This document shows positions 63,464 through 64,000 of a stretch of DNA of 64,000 nucleotides, piece after piece. Position 1 is the first letter of the stretch. Every line of letters starts with the position of its first letter. The stretch spans positions 236,501 to 300,500 of the forward strand of contig VWND01000023.1 of NCBI GenBank assembly GCA_009599575.1, in the 5' to 3' direction. The notes under the pieces are model-generated. The model was not told where the DNA came from and did not search any database. It worked only from the letters and a program-made list of their open reading frames with translations. Made by a program: the position numbers and the translations under genes. The DNA comes from Blumeriella jaapii. Lineage: Eukaryota > Ascomycota > Leotiomycetes > Helotiales > Drepanopezizaceae.

Positions 63464-63508
63464 AGATAGATAGGTAGATAGGTAGATAGGTAGATAGATA
63501 GATAGATA
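63464..63508. repeat. (GATA)n / (GATAGGTA)n microsatellite
   Basis: About eleven four-base units, GATA interspersed with GGTA. Confidence 0.85.
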
Positions 63509-63807
63509 ACCAGGAATGTGCGTGGGAGCGTGGGAAAGTGAAACCATCCCTCCCTCCATCCTCCCTGCCTCATCCATTAATCAATCGTACGAATCCTACG
63601 AATCTCCAGCCCAGAATCCGAAAAGCGAAAATCTCAGGACGGGTTCTCCGGTCGACACAGTTTTGTTGTGGGAGTTGTGTGGGGAGGAGGCACCTGGAAC
63701 GTGTATGTGTACGTGTGCAGGAAACGACCCTGGTTCGTGTTGCGAGAGAAAAGACTTCTTCCATTCCAAGCCAATCCAGAAATCTCATCTCAAGAGCCCG
63801 TAAGCGT

Positions 63808-64000
63808 CTACGCACAAGCCTCCTCACCCTTCCCAAACATGCTCTCGACCAGGTTGCCGCTGCGGACGGCGAGGATCGAGAGCAGGGTATCACTTAGCTG
63901 TTTTCTTGTCAGCACCATCGTCCTCCCAATGTTGTTCCTTCGCACGGTGGGAAACCAAGTCCCAGATTGGAAGGGGTAGGACGCTTACGCCATGCGTCTT
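63808..64000 (-). CDS. 3' end of an unrecognised gene, cut by the window edge
   Basis: On the minus strand 64000-63989 reads KTHG, followed by a GTAAGC...AACAG intron (63988-63898, 91 nt, with a GTGCTGAC branch point). A final exon at 63897-63808 encodes LSDTLLSILAVRSGNLVESM then FGKGEEACA and TAG. The amphipathic, non-repetitive peptide and good splice signals suggest a genuine C-terminus. The family cannot be told from 33 residues, and the incoming reading frame cannot be verified. Confidence 0.4.

Larger units (their letters stand above)
60668..63807. other. 3.1-kb spacer at the right side
   Basis: AT-rich to about 62400, then mixed. It has TGTAC words at about 61290-61305, 62327-62350, 62550-62615 and 62905-62918, a 23-C run at 62697-62719 and a (GATA)n tract at about 63464-63508. 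Short open frames are present without recognisable domains. Confidence 0.45.

Overview
The window is nuclear DNA of a filamentous ascomycete (Pezizomycotina). The evidence is compact genes with introns of mostly 46-70 nt and consensus GTAAGT/GTATGT donors, CTAAC/CTGAC-like branch points, a HET-domain gene, an Mbp1-type APSES regulator, a Bos1 SNARE and a Cup1-like LYR protein. A Dothideomycete is my best guess, from overall protein character only. I found no virus, plasmid, CRISPR, tRNA or rRNA gene.

Layout. 0-16 kb: SUN-domain nuclear-envelope protein (-), UDP-glucose 4-epimerase (+, one base short), zeta-crystallin-type quinone reductase (-), small two-TM protein (-), Bos1 SNARE (+), small secreted Cys-rich protein (-), type-B carboxylesterase (+). 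These are separated by repeat-rich spacers full of TGTACAGTAC-like words, short tandem repeats and poly-C tracts. 17-24 kb: pepsin-like protein with degenerate active-site motifs (-), CDP-diacylglycerol synthase (-), ATRIP/Rad26-type checkpoint protein (+). 24-34 kb: MFS hexose transporter (-), SulP/STAS anion transporter (-), acyl-protein-thioesterase-like hydrolase (-). 36-43 kb: NBP35 (+), a broken phospholipase D-like gene (-), GMF/Aim7 (+), a DUF1115-type small protein (+). 43-55 kb: Scc2/Mis4 cohesin loader (-, one base short), RPA12 (+), deoxyhypusine hydroxylase (-), Mbp1 (-, one base short). 55-64 kb: Cup1-like LYR protein carrying two RanBP2-type zinc fingers (+), HET-domain protein (-), and the 3' tip of an unrecognised gene at the right edge (-).

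Most genes are unrelated housekeeping functions: chromosome cohesion, checkpoint, G1/S transcription, Pol I, Fe-S assembly, ER-Golgi traffic, phospholipid synthesis and hypusination. I see no biosynthetic cluster and no obvious new multi-gene system. The notable points are at gene level. Four introns appear to use GC-AG ends, and two genes have a first coding exon consisting only of ATG. Three conserved genes each lack exactly one base. There is one clear pseudogene, a domain-inserted Cup1-like protein and a degenerate aspartic protease. All exon coordinates were read by eye from splice consensus and frame and are not supported by transcripts.
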